Shown here piece after piece: positions 18,799-28,114 of a stretch of 64,000 bases of DNA. Origin of the DNA: Thiothrix winogradskyi (GTDB taxonomy: Bacteria > Pseudomonadota > Gammaproteobacteria > Thiotrichales > Thiotrichaceae); the NCBI RefSeq assembly GCF_021650935.1, contig NZ_CP091244.1, positions 496,001 to 560,000 on the forward strand, written 5' to 3'. A program made the position numbers and the translations under genes. Within the stretch, counting starts at the first letter, position 1. Each line of letters opens with the position of its first letter. The notes under the pieces are model-generated. The model made no database searches, was not told the origin of the DNA, and saw only the letters and a program-made list of their open reading frames with translations.

Positions 18799-20235
18799 CT
18801 AGGCTTCATTACGCCCATACTGATCTTCCAGACGAACGATGTCATCTTCCCCAAGATAACTGCCTGATTGAACTTCAACCAACTCCAACGGCACTTTGCC
18901 CGGATTCGCCAAACGGTGCACACTGCCCAACGGGATGTACGTTGACTGATTTTCAGTCAATAAAAAGGTTCTGTCATCACAGGTCACTTCTGCCGTGCCT
19001 CTCACTACAATCCAGTGTTCTGCACGGTGATGGTGTTTTTGCAGCGAGAGCTTTGCACCCGGTTTCACGGTAATCCGCTTAACTTGGAAACGCTCGCCCG
19101 CATCCACCGAGTCATAGCAACCCCAAGGGCGGTTGACCAAACGGTGAATAATGGCTTCGCTGCGGCCTTCCGCTTCCAATGCCGTCACAATACGCTTCAC
19201 GTCTTGTGCTTTACTTTTGTGCGCAACCAAGGTGGCGTCTTTGGTTTCGATCACAATCAGATCATCAACCCCCACCAGCGTTACCAGACGGTCTTCGGTA
19301 AACACCAGATTATTGCTAGCATCATGGGTCATGACATTGCCACGCAAAACGTTATTGGCAGCATCACGTTCACTGACTTCCCACACCGCTGACCATGCAC
19401 CCACATCGTTCCAACCCGCATTAAGCGGCACAGTCGCCGCATGGCGGGTATGCTCCATCACGGCATAGTCAATGGAATCGGAAGGACAATCTTTGAACGT
19501 AGCGGCATCCAAACGAATAAAATCCAAGTCATGTTGCGCGTGCTTAAAGGTTTTTTTGCAAGCGGCGAGAATGTCAGGTTTATAGGTTTCCAGTTCACGC
19601 AGGAAGACACTCGCTTTGAACATGAAAATGCCCGAATTCCACAAGTGCTTACCGCCATTCAGGTATTCAGTCGCTATTTCTAAACTGGGCTTTTCAGCAA
19701 AGGCCGCCACTTGCCAAGCATTTTCAAAACCTGCCATAGCTGCGCCTTGTTCGATATAGCCGTAACCGGTTTCCGGTGAAACAGGCGTAATCCCAAACGT
19801 CACCAAAAAGCCGTCTTCTGCCAAAGCACTAGCTTGCATAATGGCTTGCTGGAATGCGGCAATATCAGGAATTACATGGTCAGCAGGCAATACCAACATC
19901 ACCGGATCCGCACCATTTGTTTCCAGCAAAGACAAAGCAGCGACCGCAACGGCTGGAGCAGTATTACGCCCCACCGGTTCGAGCAAAATACCTTGGTTTG
20001 CCTGACCAATTCCCTGTAACTGTTCTGCCACCATAAACCGGTGTTCTTCGTTACAGACAATGACGGGTGCTTGCTTGTTCACCAGACCATCAAGACGTTC
20101 CAGCGTTGACTGGAACAAAGTACGGTCTGCGCTAATCAGCGGCAAAAATTGCTTAGGGCGCAATTTGCGCGATACCGGCCACAAACGTGAACCGGAGCCA
20201 CCAGAGAGGATTACGGGGGTTATTGGAGTCGCCAT
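18799..20235 (-). CDS. manC: Mannose-1-phosphate guanylyltransferase / mannose-6-phosphate isomerase (ManC/CpsB)
   Basis: This bifunctional enzyme makes GDP-mannose. I start at ATG 20235 (MATPITPVIL), preceded by GCAGGT, giving 478 residues; the longer frame runs into the upstream gene. The N-terminal nucleotidyltransferase has VILSGGSGSRLWPVSRKL, and the type II PMI cupin domain at the C-terminus has RPWGCYDSVD and KLSLQKHHHRAEHWIVV. It feeds Gmd and Fcl, encoded just upstream, with fcl only 19 bp away. A 131-bp gap separates it from wzc. That gap contains a 7-bp inverted repeat (CACGGCA/TGCCGTG), possibly an attenuation or processing site. Confidence 0.95.
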   Translation of the reverse strand: MATPITPVILSGGSGSRLWPVSRKLRPKQFLPLISADRTLFQSTLERLDGLVNKQAPVIVCNEEHRFMVAEQLQGIGQANQGILLEPVGRNTAPAVAVAALSLLETNGADPVMLVLPADHVIPDIAAFQQAIMQASALAEDGFLVTFGITPVSPETGYGYIEQGAAMAGFENAWQVAAFAEKPSLEIATEYLNGGKHLWNSGIFMFKASVFLRELETYKPDILAACKKTFKHAQHDLDFIRLDAATFKDCPSDSIDYAVMEHTRHAATVPLNAGWNDVGAWSAVWEVSERDAANNVLRGNVMTHDASNNLVFTEDRLVTLVGVDDLIVIETKDATLVAHKSKAQDVKRIVTALEAEGRSEAIIHRLVNRPWGCYDSVDAGERFQVKRITVKPGAKLSLQKHHHRAEHWIVVRGTAEVTCDDRTFLLTENQSTYIPLGSVHRLANPGKVPLELVEVQSGSYLGEDDIVRLEDQYGRNEA

Positions 20236-20254
20236 CTCTATACCTGCTTTAATT

Positions 20255-21223
20255 TTAGGATTGTCGGAAATCACGCTGATGATCCACGAACCATGCATAC
20301 GTTGATTTAAGTCCATCGGGTAAGGTGATTTGGGGTTCCCAACCTAAACTTTTCAGGCGGGAAACATCCAGTAATTTGCGCGGCGTGCCATCCGGCTTGC
20401 TCGCATCGAATACAATTTTCCCTTGAAAACCGACCACTTCTGCCATGAGTTCCGCCAGTTGGGCAATGCTGCAATCCACACCCGTGCCGACATTAATATG
20501 CGACAAGGTTTGCGGCACCAATGCTTGATACTCCGCATCGTCCATTTCCATCACATGAATGGAAGCCGCAGCCATATCATCAACATGCAGAAACTCGCGC
20601 AATGGTGTCCCCGAACCCCAGACTGTCACCTGTGGTTCTTGCGCTAACATAGCCTCATGGAAACGCCGCATCAATGCAGGAATCACATGCGAATTTTCAG
20701 GGTGGAAATTGTCGTTAAAACCGTACAAATTGGTCGGCATAACACTGCGGTATTGCGTGCCATACTGACGGTTATACGATTCACATAATTTGATACCGGC
20801 GATTTTAGCAATTGCATAAGGTTCATTGGTTGCTTCCAACTCACCCTGCAACAATTCAGACTCAGCCATCGGCTGTTTGGCAAACTTGGGGTAAATGCAT
20901 GACGAACCAAGGAAAAGCAGGCGCTGAACACCTGCTTGCCAAGCTGAATGAATGATATTGCTTTCAATCATCAGGTTTTCATAAATGAAATCCGCCGGAT
21001 ACGTGCTATTCGCATGAATCCCCCCGACTTTTGCCGCTGCCAGATAGACCTGATCAATGTTTTCCGTCTGGAAAAACTGTTCAACCTCCTGTTGACGGTT
21101 CAGGTTCAATTCCTGCCGGGAACGCAATACCAACTCCACTTCCGGGCGTTGTTGCAACTGGCGAACCAAGGCAGAGCCAACCATTCCCTGATGGCCAGCG
21201 ACATAAATACGGGTTTTTTTCAT
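20255..21223 (-). CDS. fcl: GDP-L-fucose synthase
   Basis: This epimerase/reductase converts GDP-4-keto-6-deoxymannose to GDP-L-fucose with NADPH. The 322-residue product is an extended short-chain dehydrogenase: NADP motif VAGHQGMVGSALVRQL, catalytic Ser in FLGSSCIYPK, and YxxxK in EPYAIAKIAG. The family stretch MPTNLYGFNDNFHPENSH is present. It lies 5 bp after gmd, whose product is its substrate. Confidence 0.96.
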   Translation of the reverse strand: MKKTRIYVAGHQGMVGSALVRQLQQRPEVELVLRSRQELNLNRQQEVEQFFQTENIDQVYLAAAKVGGIHANSTYPADFIYENLMIESNIIHSAWQAGVQRLLFLGSSCIYPKFAKQPMAESELLQGELEATNEPYAIAKIAGIKLCESYNRQYGTQYRSVMPTNLYGFNDNFHPENSHVIPALMRRFHEAMLAQEPQVTVWGSGTPLREFLHVDDMAAASIHVMEMDDAEYQALVPQTLSHINVGTGVDCSIAQLAELMAEVVGFQGKIVFDASKPDGTPRKLLDVSRLKSLGWEPQITLPDGLKSTYAWFVDHQRDFRQS

Positions 21224-21228
21224 GCGGA

Positions 21229-22377
21229 TTACTCGTGGTAAGACATAATGCGGTGGCCGTGGTCTTTCAGATGCTTTTCTTTCAGCATCAGCTTCAGGTC
21301 AGATTCCATCATGTCATTCACCAGTGAATTCAAGTCATGCTTAGGAACCCAGCCCAGTTTTTCTTTGGCTTTGGTTGGATCGCCAATCAGCAACTCGACT
21401 TCAGTCGGGCGGAAATAACGTGGGTCAACCGATACAATCTCACGACCGATTTCCAAGCCATGTTGTTCCGGTGTCGCGCCCGTAGCCACTTCATAAACAG
21501 CACGGTCAAAACCAGCAATCACGCCTTTCTCATCGACACCCTCACCGTGGAACTCAACCGAGATACCAGCGCGTGCAAATGACATACGTACAAATTCACG
21601 CACTTCGGTGGTAACGCCGGTTGCAATCGCAAAGTCTTCCGGCTTATCCGCTTGCAGAATCAACCACATCATTTCGACGTAATCTTCCGCATGACCCCAG
21701 TCACGCTTGGCGGACAAATTGCCCAGATGCAGGTCTTTCTGCAAACCCAAGGCAATGCGGGAAGCCGCACGGGTGATTTTACGGGTTACGAAGGTTTCAC
21801 CACGCAGAGGCGATTCGTGATTGAATAAAATGCCATTGCAAGCAAACATGCCATAGGCTTCACGGTAGTTGACCGTGATCCAGTAAGCATACAACTTAGC
21901 CACCGCATAAGGTGAACGCGGATAGAATGGCGTAGTTTCCTTTTGCGGCACTTCCTGCACCAAACCGTATAATTCAGACGTAGATGCCTGATAAATCCGG
22001 GTTTTATGAGTCAGATTAAGGAAACGCACTGCCTCCAGAATCCGCAATGTACCGATACCATCCGCATTGGCGGTGTATTCTGGCATATCGAAGGAAACGT
22101 GTACGTGGCTCATCGCCGCAAGGTTATAGATTTCATCCGGCTGGACTAAACCAATAATGCGTGTCAGGTTCATGCTATCGGTCATATCGCCGTAGTGCAG
22201 CACAAATCTGCCATCAGAGGTATGTGGATCCTGGTACAGATGGTCAATACGGTCAGTATTCAGTAAAGAAGAGCGACGTTTGATCCCGTGTACGGTATAG
22301 CCCTTTTTCAATAAAAACTCGGCCAGGTAAGCGCCATCTTGGCCTGTAATCCCAGTAATTAAAGCCGTTTTGCTCAT
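21229..22377 (-). CDS. gmd: GDP-mannose 4,6-dehydratase
   Basis: Gmd oxidises and dehydrates GDP-mannose to GDP-4-keto-6-deoxymannose. The 382-residue product has the NADP site ALITGITGQDGAYLAEFLL, the catalytic region STSELYGLVQEVPQKE and YxxxK in SPYAVAKLYAYW, plus NHESPLRGETFVTRKITRA. Its product can feed Fcl (L-fucose) and possibly the DegT-type aminotransferase at 28115-29239 (perosamine-like). It sits inside the operon, 14 bp after the GT2 gene and 5 bp before fcl. Confidence 0.97.
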   Translation of the reverse strand: MSKTALITGITGQDGAYLAEFLLKKGYTVHGIKRRSSLLNTDRIDHLYQDPHTSDGRFVLHYGDMTDSMNLTRIIGLVQPDEIYNLAAMSHVHVSFDMPEYTANADGIGTLRILEAVRFLNLTHKTRIYQASTSELYGLVQEVPQKETTPFYPRSPYAVAKLYAYWITVNYREAYGMFACNGILFNHESPLRGETFVTRKITRAASRIALGLQKDLHLGNLSAKRDWGHAEDYVEMMWLILQADKPEDFAIATGVTTEVREFVRMSFARAGISVEFHGEGVDEKGVIAGFDRAVYEVATGATPEQHGLEIGREIVSVDPRYFRPTEVELLIGDPTKAKEKLGWVPKHDLNSLVNDMMESDLKLMLKEKHLKDHGHRIMSYHE

Positions 22378-22391
22378 GATTATTCCTTAAT

Positions 22392-23201
22392 TTACATCAC
22401 TTGATTGTTAGAAGCTGTTTTGCTGCGCATCAGCAAATATAAAGGGTACGAAAACCGTTTCAAATTCATCAAACCTACCGAACGTGCTGCGTATAGCGCG
22501 GAGGAAGCTGGTGAACATAGCCCGTTTTTGACTCTGAGCCTAAAGTCTTCCTTAATGCCGGACAGGCGGCGGCTATTCGAGACCCCCGTCATGTCAAAGC
22601 GTGAAAGGATAAGATCTAAGCACTGCATCTCAGACGGGTGCTTAAGCATATTCACCGCCCGCACAATATAGTCATAGTCAGATGAAATTTTATACCCCAA
22701 ATCATAGCGCAAGGAGGCGTAACGGTAGTGAAAAAACATGGACTGGTGGCTACAGAACATGCCCTTTTTCAGACTGAAGGTGCGCTTTGCCGCCTTGATA
22801 ATTTCCTTACCATCCGCAAATTCCTCACACATATCGCCATAGACAATCGCTGGCGGCTGCTCAGCAAACGCCTGAAGCTGGCGGTCTAACTGTATCAGGG
22901 TATCGGCTGCATACAGCGAATCCCCTGAATTCAGAAAACAAAAGTAATCACACGGCTGGATATGGCTAATGCCTTTATTCATGGCATCGTAGATACCTTT
23001 ATCCGGCGCGGAAACATAGCGGATATTGGGTTGTGCCTCGGAAAGTTGCTGTAAGTAAGCCGGAGTACCGTCTTTAGAAGCACCATCAATAATGATGCAT
23101 TCCCAGTTGAGGTACGTTTGTGCCAACAGCGAATCAACCGTCCGCATTAAACCCGACAGATTATTGTAACAGATTGTAATGAAAAAGAATTTTTTATTCA
23201 T
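22392..23201 (-). CDS. Family 2 glycosyltransferase
   Basis: The 269-residue product has a GT-A fold start, FITICYNNLSGLMRTVDSLL, followed by CIIIDGASKDGT and the donor-binding FLNSGDSLY, which stands for the DxD motif. It resembles WcaA-like colanic-acid transferases. It should add one sugar to the lipid-linked repeat unit at the cytoplasmic face. Donor and linkage cannot be told. It overlaps the preceding pssE-like gene by 8 bp. Confidence 0.87.
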   Translation of the reverse strand: MNKKFFFITICYNNLSGLMRTVDSLLAQTYLNWECIIIDGASKDGTPAYLQQLSEAQPNIRYVSAPDKGIYDAMNKGISHIQPCDYFCFLNSGDSLYAADTLIQLDRQLQAFAEQPPAIVYGDMCEEFADGKEIIKAAKRTFSLKKGMFCSHQSMFFHYRYASLRYDLGYKISSDYDYIVRAVNMLKHPSEMQCLDLILSRFDMTGVSNSRRLSGIKEDFRLRVKNGLCSPASSALYAARSVGLMNLKRFSYPLYLLMRSKTASNNQVM

Positions 23202-23688
23202 ATATGTATCTCAATACATCACGCACCGCATTAAATTCCACTTTTGCGTAAGGCTGTAAATGCTGAGTATTGGCGTCAATGGCAAGAATCGCCGCCTCAA
23301 CATCCTGGACACGCTCACACACCGCACACAAACGCTGCGATTTCACATAATTAGCCAACTCAATCTGGTGCTTATCAGCCCTATCGGTATTAGGAACCAC
23401 TAATACCCGTTTTTTATGCTCCAACAACATAAAAATCGTACCAGCCCCGGCATGTGTAATGAAAAAGTCATAGTCTGCGAGTTTGTCTTTTAAACTTTTA
23501 TCAAAATCGAACCAAGGCTTGTACTGCGGTTGGTAACTACCTTCACCGGTTTGCAAGGTAATCTCGTAGCGACTTTCCAAATCACGGCTTTCATCAATTT
23601 TCTTCACCAACGAGTCAAACCCGGTAGTGCCAGTGATGACAAGGATTCGCGTTTTATTATTAGAGGCGTCCAGCGAACTCAGCGTCAC
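23194..23688 (-). CDS. PssE/Alg13-like glycosyltransferase catalytic subunit
   Basis: This 164-residue protein corresponds to the C-terminal, nucleotide-sugar-binding half of a GT28 enzyme: ILVITGTTGFDSLV at the start, FFITHAGAGTIFMLLEHKKR as the donor site, and DKHQIELANY. It is the partner of the PssD/Alg14-like membrane subunit encoded just upstream. The two frames overlap by 29 bp, which suggests coupled translation of a two-part enzyme. Homologous pairs add the second sugar of repeat units in streptococcal and rhizobial polysaccharides. Confidence 0.87.
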   Translation of the reverse strand: MTLSSLDASNNKTRILVITGTTGFDSLVKKIDESRDLESRYEITLQTGEGSYQPQYKPWFDFDKSLKDKLADYDFFITHAGAGTIFMLLEHKKRVLVVPNTDRADKHQIELANYVKSQRLCAVCERVQDVEAAILAIDANTQHLQPYAKVEFNAVRDVLRYIYE

Positions 23689-24145
23689 GATACAACTCCT
23701 TTAAGGATTCATTTTGAACAAAAAACTTGGTACTGAAAGGTGAACACGCCTTACCGGATAAGCTTTTACTGGTAAAACGGCACCAATCTTCAAAAAATAT
23801 GCGTTTTTTGACACGCATAGCCTTACAAACCATGAATACCGGGATACAGATGCCCGGTCCAAAGCCAATCACCGCACGCGGCTGGTATTGGCGCACCAAT
23901 TTCACGGTCAATATTACGGCTTTCAAATAAGCATTCACAAACGCGAGTGGATTGAAGGATTCATTTTTGTGCCTAATGGGCGGCACTGTATAAATTTTTT
24001 CAGTCGAATCGCCTTTCATCGTTTCCGTGTCAGTCACGTGAATGAAATCAATATTAGGATCAAGTGACTGCATTTGCTTCATCAGACGCATGGCCTGATC
24101 ATGATGCCCGCCCTCGCCGTACACAAGCAATATACTTATGCCCAT
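23660..24145 (-). CDS. PssD/Cps14F/Alg14-like glycosyltransferase subunit
   Basis: This 161-residue protein is the acceptor-binding, membrane-associated half of a split GT28 enzyme. ISILLVYGEGGHHDQAMRLM is the family's opening loop, AVIGFGPGICIPVFMVCKAM the hydrophobic segment, and RIFFEDWCRFTSKSLSGK the Alg14 signature region. The start at 24145 has AAGGAG well placed upstream, although it lies 47 bp inside the polymerase gene. It should recruit the catalytic PssE-like subunit to the membrane. Confidence 0.88.
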   Translation of the reverse strand: MGISILLVYGEGGHHDQAMRLMKQMQSLDPNIDFIHVTDTETMKGDSTEKIYTVPPIRHKNESFNPLAFVNAYLKAVILTVKLVRQYQPRAVIGFGPGICIPVFMVCKAMRVKKRIFFEDWCRFTSKSLSGKACSPFSTKFFVQNESLKELYRDAEFAGRL

Positions 24146-25382
24146 GGTCTACTCCTTGCAATCTAATTAGCACCATCAATAGTGCGAACTCTTCCGCACC
24201 ACGCCCCAAAAAATCCCCAAAGGGAATAATCATAAAATCGGTCAGCAACAACGCTATCAAAATGATGGAAAAATTATTGCGATACTTTTCGGACAACAGA
24301 TGCACAATCATGACCATCAAGAATGCTAACGGAAACAATAAAATGCCGTATTTGAATAATAGACCTGTCAAGCCAATATCCGAGACATACATATTTATCC
24401 CGTAGACTGAACGAAACCCCTCATTGAATTGAAGTGACAGTGCGCCGTGCGGCATCAAAAAGTTGCTTAACGCCTCTCCCATCATGATCCGGAATTCTTT
24501 GTTACGGTGATAGTCGTAAAAAAACACCGGCTCATTAAATGCATACACATACAGGAAGTAAGACAGATACCCCAGCACCGCCACTACCGGCACTAATAAC
24601 AATACGCTTACATTAAAAGTGCTCAAACGGTGGCGCAAAATAGTAATCCACACCAACGTCAACACAATCGCCAGACCCATACCACGAGTTTGGTTAATGT
24701 AAAGCATATAAGCTGCCAACAAACCCAGCGGTATCAGCGCCTTCAAGAATTCACCGCGAGCCAACAAATAATAAGGGTACAAAGCAATCAAAAAACCGGC
24801 TTCCAGAAAACGGGTGTCAAACCGTGCATCTGTTGCCTCAAAATCATCCGCAAACTGTTCTGCATGTACCGAAAACTCAAAACCAGCATTGCGCGGAATC
24901 AACTCAAACGCATTCGCAGCCGACCAAGCCAACACGATATAAAACAAATACTTAAGAATATTCCCCAAATCAGACTCGCCGTATCCCCTACGCCCGCCGA
25001 TCGTTAACATAATCAGAAAGTAAATCAGGTAGAGCAAGGTACGGCGCTCATCCAAAAAACCATACTGCAACGGCTGTTGGAAACTCACATAAGCGAAAAT
25101 GGGGGGAGCCAGGAATACCAATGCCACCATCACCAAAAAATACCAGTCAATGGTATCCAACGATTCTCGCTGAGCCACAAGGATGTAAGCCAATGCTAAC
25201 AGTGATAACCCAATCACTGCCTCACGTAAAAGCAACAAACCAAAGCGATGGTCATCACTCAAAAAAAACAAACCGGATACCAACGCCAACGCTGCGATCA
25301 TCACCAACTTGTCAGGCATCGATGCCACCGCACCCATCTGTGCTGGTGAATCTGTTTTCAGGAATGAGGCGTTAATTTGCAT
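24099..25382 (-). CDS. wzy: O-antigen/capsule polymerase-like membrane protein (Wzy)
   Basis: This 427-residue protein is almost entirely hydrophobic, with roughly ten to twelve predicted transmembrane helices. A larger periplasmic loop lies around residues 270-340, as in Wzy/O-antigen ligase proteins. No catalytic motif is conserved enough to cite. The assignment rests on topology and on its place between a Wzx flippase, glycosyltransferases and a Wzc regulator, which leaves the polymerase slot for it. GGGGA precedes the ATG at 25382. The 3' end overlaps the PssD-like gene by 47 bp. Confidence 0.78.
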   Translation of the reverse strand: MQINASFLKTDSPAQMGAVASMPDKLVMIAALALVSGLFFLSDDHRFGLLLLREAVIGLSLLALAYILVAQRESLDTIDWYFLVMVALVFLAPPIFAYVSFQQPLQYGFLDERRTLLYLIYFLIMLTIGGRRGYGESDLGNILKYLFYIVLAWSAANAFELIPRNAGFEFSVHAEQFADDFEATDARFDTRFLEAGFLIALYPYYLLARGEFLKALIPLGLLAAYMLYINQTRGMGLAIVLTLVWITILRHRLSTFNVSVLLLVPVVAVLGYLSYFLYVYAFNEPVFFYDYHRNKEFRIMMGEALSNFLMPHGALSLQFNEGFRSVYGINMYVSDIGLTGLLFKYGILLFPLAFLMVMIVHLLSEKYRNNFSIILIALLLTDFMIIPFGDFLGRGAEEFALLMVLIRLQGVDHGHKYIACVRRGRAS

Positions 25383-25393
25383 ACCAATCCCCG

Positions 25394-26545
25394 TTACTTA
25401 TTAATGACAGCCAGTATTTTGCGGGCATAGTCTGCATGGTCGAAATTCTTGACACGCTGCCTACCTCTTGCCGCCAATTCCGTAGCCAAGGGTGCATCAC
25501 GTAACAATTGCAACATCTTGTCTGCCATATCAGCCGCATCATTGGGATCGAAAATCAAAGCGGCATTCCCCACTTGCTCTGGCAACGCCACCACATTAGA
25601 ACAACAAACTGGCACACCCAAAGCAAACGCCTCATAAATCGGAATACTGACACTCTCAAACAAGGTAGGCATCACCAACATTTGCGCCATTTTATAGAGG
25701 TAGGGAATATCCTCATAATCAATGTAACCCAGATGTTTGACACGATGCCCAAGGTTTAACGCCTGTATCTTTGCCATCAACTGCGGGTAATAATCTTGCT
25801 GTGACCCCGATAAAATTAACGTCACATCCTCATCGGTATCATTCACAATAATATTGAATGCTTCCACCAGCTTAAGATGATTTTTGTGAAACCAACACTG
25901 CGCCGGGTAGAAAATATAGCGCTTTGGGAGCGCATATTTACGTTGCACCGCTGCGAAATTTTCCGGCTTAGCCTCATAGCTGCGCAAAAACTCTGGTGGA
26001 GGAGACTGGATCACTGCTACCTTGTCGCCGGAAGCCCCCAAAAAGTTCATTATGTCCTGCTTAACATAATTCGATTCACAGATGACCGCCTTTGCAGCCC
26101 TGGTCAACGCCTGATTCCTCAACTCCCGCTTGAAACGCTCCGTTCGCGAAAAAGCATGAGGGTAATATTTTTCCTGCATATCATGCAGCGTAAAGATGAA
26201 CGGCTTTTTCAAAAACACATGCGGGTACACCGAAGTTGCTGGGGATATAAACAAATCAATATCCGCATACACTTGTTTCTCATCATCCCGCAGAAAAAAC
26301 GGCTGACGCATTCCCAACAATAATTGGGAAAAAATAATGGTCTGATTGAGAGTCGAGCGATTAGAAGGCGACAACTTCCTCACTTCCAAGCCATAATCAT
26401 CAAAACGCGAATCATCAGTATCGGCGAAAATAATGTAGCGATTGCTCTTGTCGGCTGCGAGAGCATCCACCATTGACTGAATATACTGAAAAATACCCCC
26501 GCCATGCATGGGATAAAAAGTCAATATACCGATGTTTTTCTTCAT
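25394..26545 (-). CDS. Family 4 glycosyltransferase
   Basis: The 383-residue product is a GT-B fold enzyme. The C-terminal donor domain has YIFYPAQCWFHKNHLKLVEA and the nucleotide-sugar site PTLFESVSIPIYEAFALGVP, with the EX7E motif. It resembles mannosyl/rhamnosyl transferases of O-antigen and capsule clusters, but I cannot fix the donor. It should act at the cytoplasmic face on the undecaprenyl-linked unit. It is 32 bp after the flippase gene and 11 bp before the polymerase gene. Confidence 0.88.
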   Translation of the reverse strand: MKKNIGILTFYPMHGGGIFQYIQSMVDALAADKSNRYIIFADTDDSRFDDYGLEVRKLSPSNRSTLNQTIIFSQLLLGMRQPFFLRDDEKQVYADIDLFISPATSVYPHVFLKKPFIFTLHDMQEKYYPHAFSRTERFKRELRNQALTRAAKAVICESNYVKQDIMNFLGASGDKVAVIQSPPPEFLRSYEAKPENFAAVQRKYALPKRYIFYPAQCWFHKNHLKLVEAFNIIVNDTDEDVTLILSGSQQDYYPQLMAKIQALNLGHRVKHLGYIDYEDIPYLYKMAQMLVMPTLFESVSIPIYEAFALGVPVCCSNVVALPEQVGNAALIFDPNDAADMADKMLQLLRDAPLATELAARGRQRVKNFDHADYARKILAVINK

Positions 26546-26577
26546 AATAGTGCAACCATTTCTTTCGTATTTATTAG

Positions 26578-28047
26578 TTACTTAAAGCGCACTCGCAAGG
26601 TCTCCCGGAACAGGTAGAGCAAAGCCGCCCCAACCACTCCCATCAAGACCACGCCATCTGCCACAATAACCAGTAAATTACTGTTTATGTATTCGTGCAC
26701 ATAGTTCAACAACACAATTATCAACGCCCCTAGCACCACAAACAACAAGGTTTGCAACAGGTACTCACCGAACTTATGCCCCACATTGCGCTGTACCCAC
26801 CAATAGAAATAAGGCAATGGCAACAACAACAAGAACAACGACAGCGCAGCACCATCATGACCATAACGCGGTGTTAACACATACATTCCCACCACATACG
26901 CCACCGTTCCCAAGAAAGAACTGATCGCGGTTACTTTTGCATTCCCTGAACCCTGTAACACCCAGTAAGCCACCACGGTATTCGACTGAAAGAAGAAATA
27001 CAGGGCAATAATTTGCAAGGTCAAGGTGCTATGCAGCGCAAACTCAGGGGAAATCCACAACTCAAGGAAAGCCCCGCCCGAAGAAATCAACGCCACGCTA
27101 ATCGCCATGCTAAACAAGAACACCAACCACATCGCACGCCGATACAAGGCGAGTCGCCCAACCTGATCGTTTAAACTCGATAACTCACTAAAACGCGGAA
27201 AGGTAATCTGGCTCAGCACCTGAATCAGACCATTAGCCATTTGCGCAATCGTATGTGGAATCTGGTAATACGTGACCGCCTCTGTTCCCAGAATGGCTCC
27301 GATAATAAATTTATCCAGACGGGAAACCACACCACCCAAGAAGTTACTGACAAAGGTATAAGCGCTAAACCCAATCATTTCCGCGAAAATATGACGGTCG
27401 AATGACAAACCCAACCGCACATCTTGCGGCAATACCTGCTTTCCCAAGATGTAACCACTGCTCAGTGCGATCATCTGAATAATGACGTAACCCCACAAAA
27501 TAGCGATCAAATCATAACCAAACAACACCATAATGGTCGCCATCACGACACCCGCGATGTTGGCTGAATTTTGGATCACCGCTGGAATATCAAAACGATG
27601 GTAAGCCTTGAATACATTCAGGAAAAACTGATTGATATAACTCAGTAAAAAAGCCACCGCCGTAATCGACAATGCCTTAGCCGCCAGCTCAGCTTTAACA
27701 GCATCCTCGTTATAAATCAGATGACCCAACGGCAACGCAAAAATCAACACCGCAGCCGCAATGACCAAACCTAACACCACATACATCAACAAAGCGATGT
27801 CTAAAATCGGTTTAACCTTAGCATTTTCCCCAGTTACTTCGTACTGCGAAACATACTTAACAATCGCCTGACCCACACCAAGGTCAACAAAATTCATGAA
27901 CCCGATCAAGGATATACAAATAATATAAAGCCCATAGATGTCGGTACCCATGTACTTGATCATCAGCGGAATCGTAGCCAATGACGCAAGTAACGGCAGC
28001 ACATAGCCAAGGCCACTAAATGCGATGTTCCTCGATATATTTTTCAT
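26578..28047 (-). CDS. wzx: Wzx-type oligosaccharide flippase
   Basis: The 489-residue product has about 14 hydrophobic helices and the polysaccharide-transporter start NIAFSGLGYVLPLLASLATIP, continuing with IPLMIKYMGTDIYGLY. This fits the Wzx/RfbX family in the MOP superfamily, which moves undecaprenyl-pyrophosphate-linked repeat units to the periplasm. It lies between the aminotransferase and the GT4 gene in the same operon. Confidence 0.9.
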   Translation of the reverse strand: MKNISRNIAFSGLGYVLPLLASLATIPLMIKYMGTDIYGLYIICISLIGFMNFVDLGVGQAIVKYVSQYEVTGENAKVKPILDIALLMYVVLGLVIAAAVLIFALPLGHLIYNEDAVKAELAAKALSITAVAFLLSYINQFFLNVFKAYHRFDIPAVIQNSANIAGVVMATIMVLFGYDLIAILWGYVIIQMIALSSGYILGKQVLPQDVRLGLSFDRHIFAEMIGFSAYTFVSNFLGGVVSRLDKFIIGAILGTEAVTYYQIPHTIAQMANGLIQVLSQITFPRFSELSSLNDQVGRLALYRRAMWLVFLFSMAISVALISSGGAFLELWISPEFALHSTLTLQIIALYFFFQSNTVVAYWVLQGSGNAKVTAISSFLGTVAYVVGMYVLTPRYGHDGAALSLFLLLLPLPYFYWWVQRNVGHKFGEYLLQTLLFVVLGALIIVLLNYVHEYINSNLLVIVADGVVLMGVVGAALLYLFRETLRVRFK

Positions 28048-28114
28048 TATGTAAGCAACTCTGAATTTGGCAAATCAGGTTCACTAGCGAACCTGATGCC
28101 TACATTCTAACGTC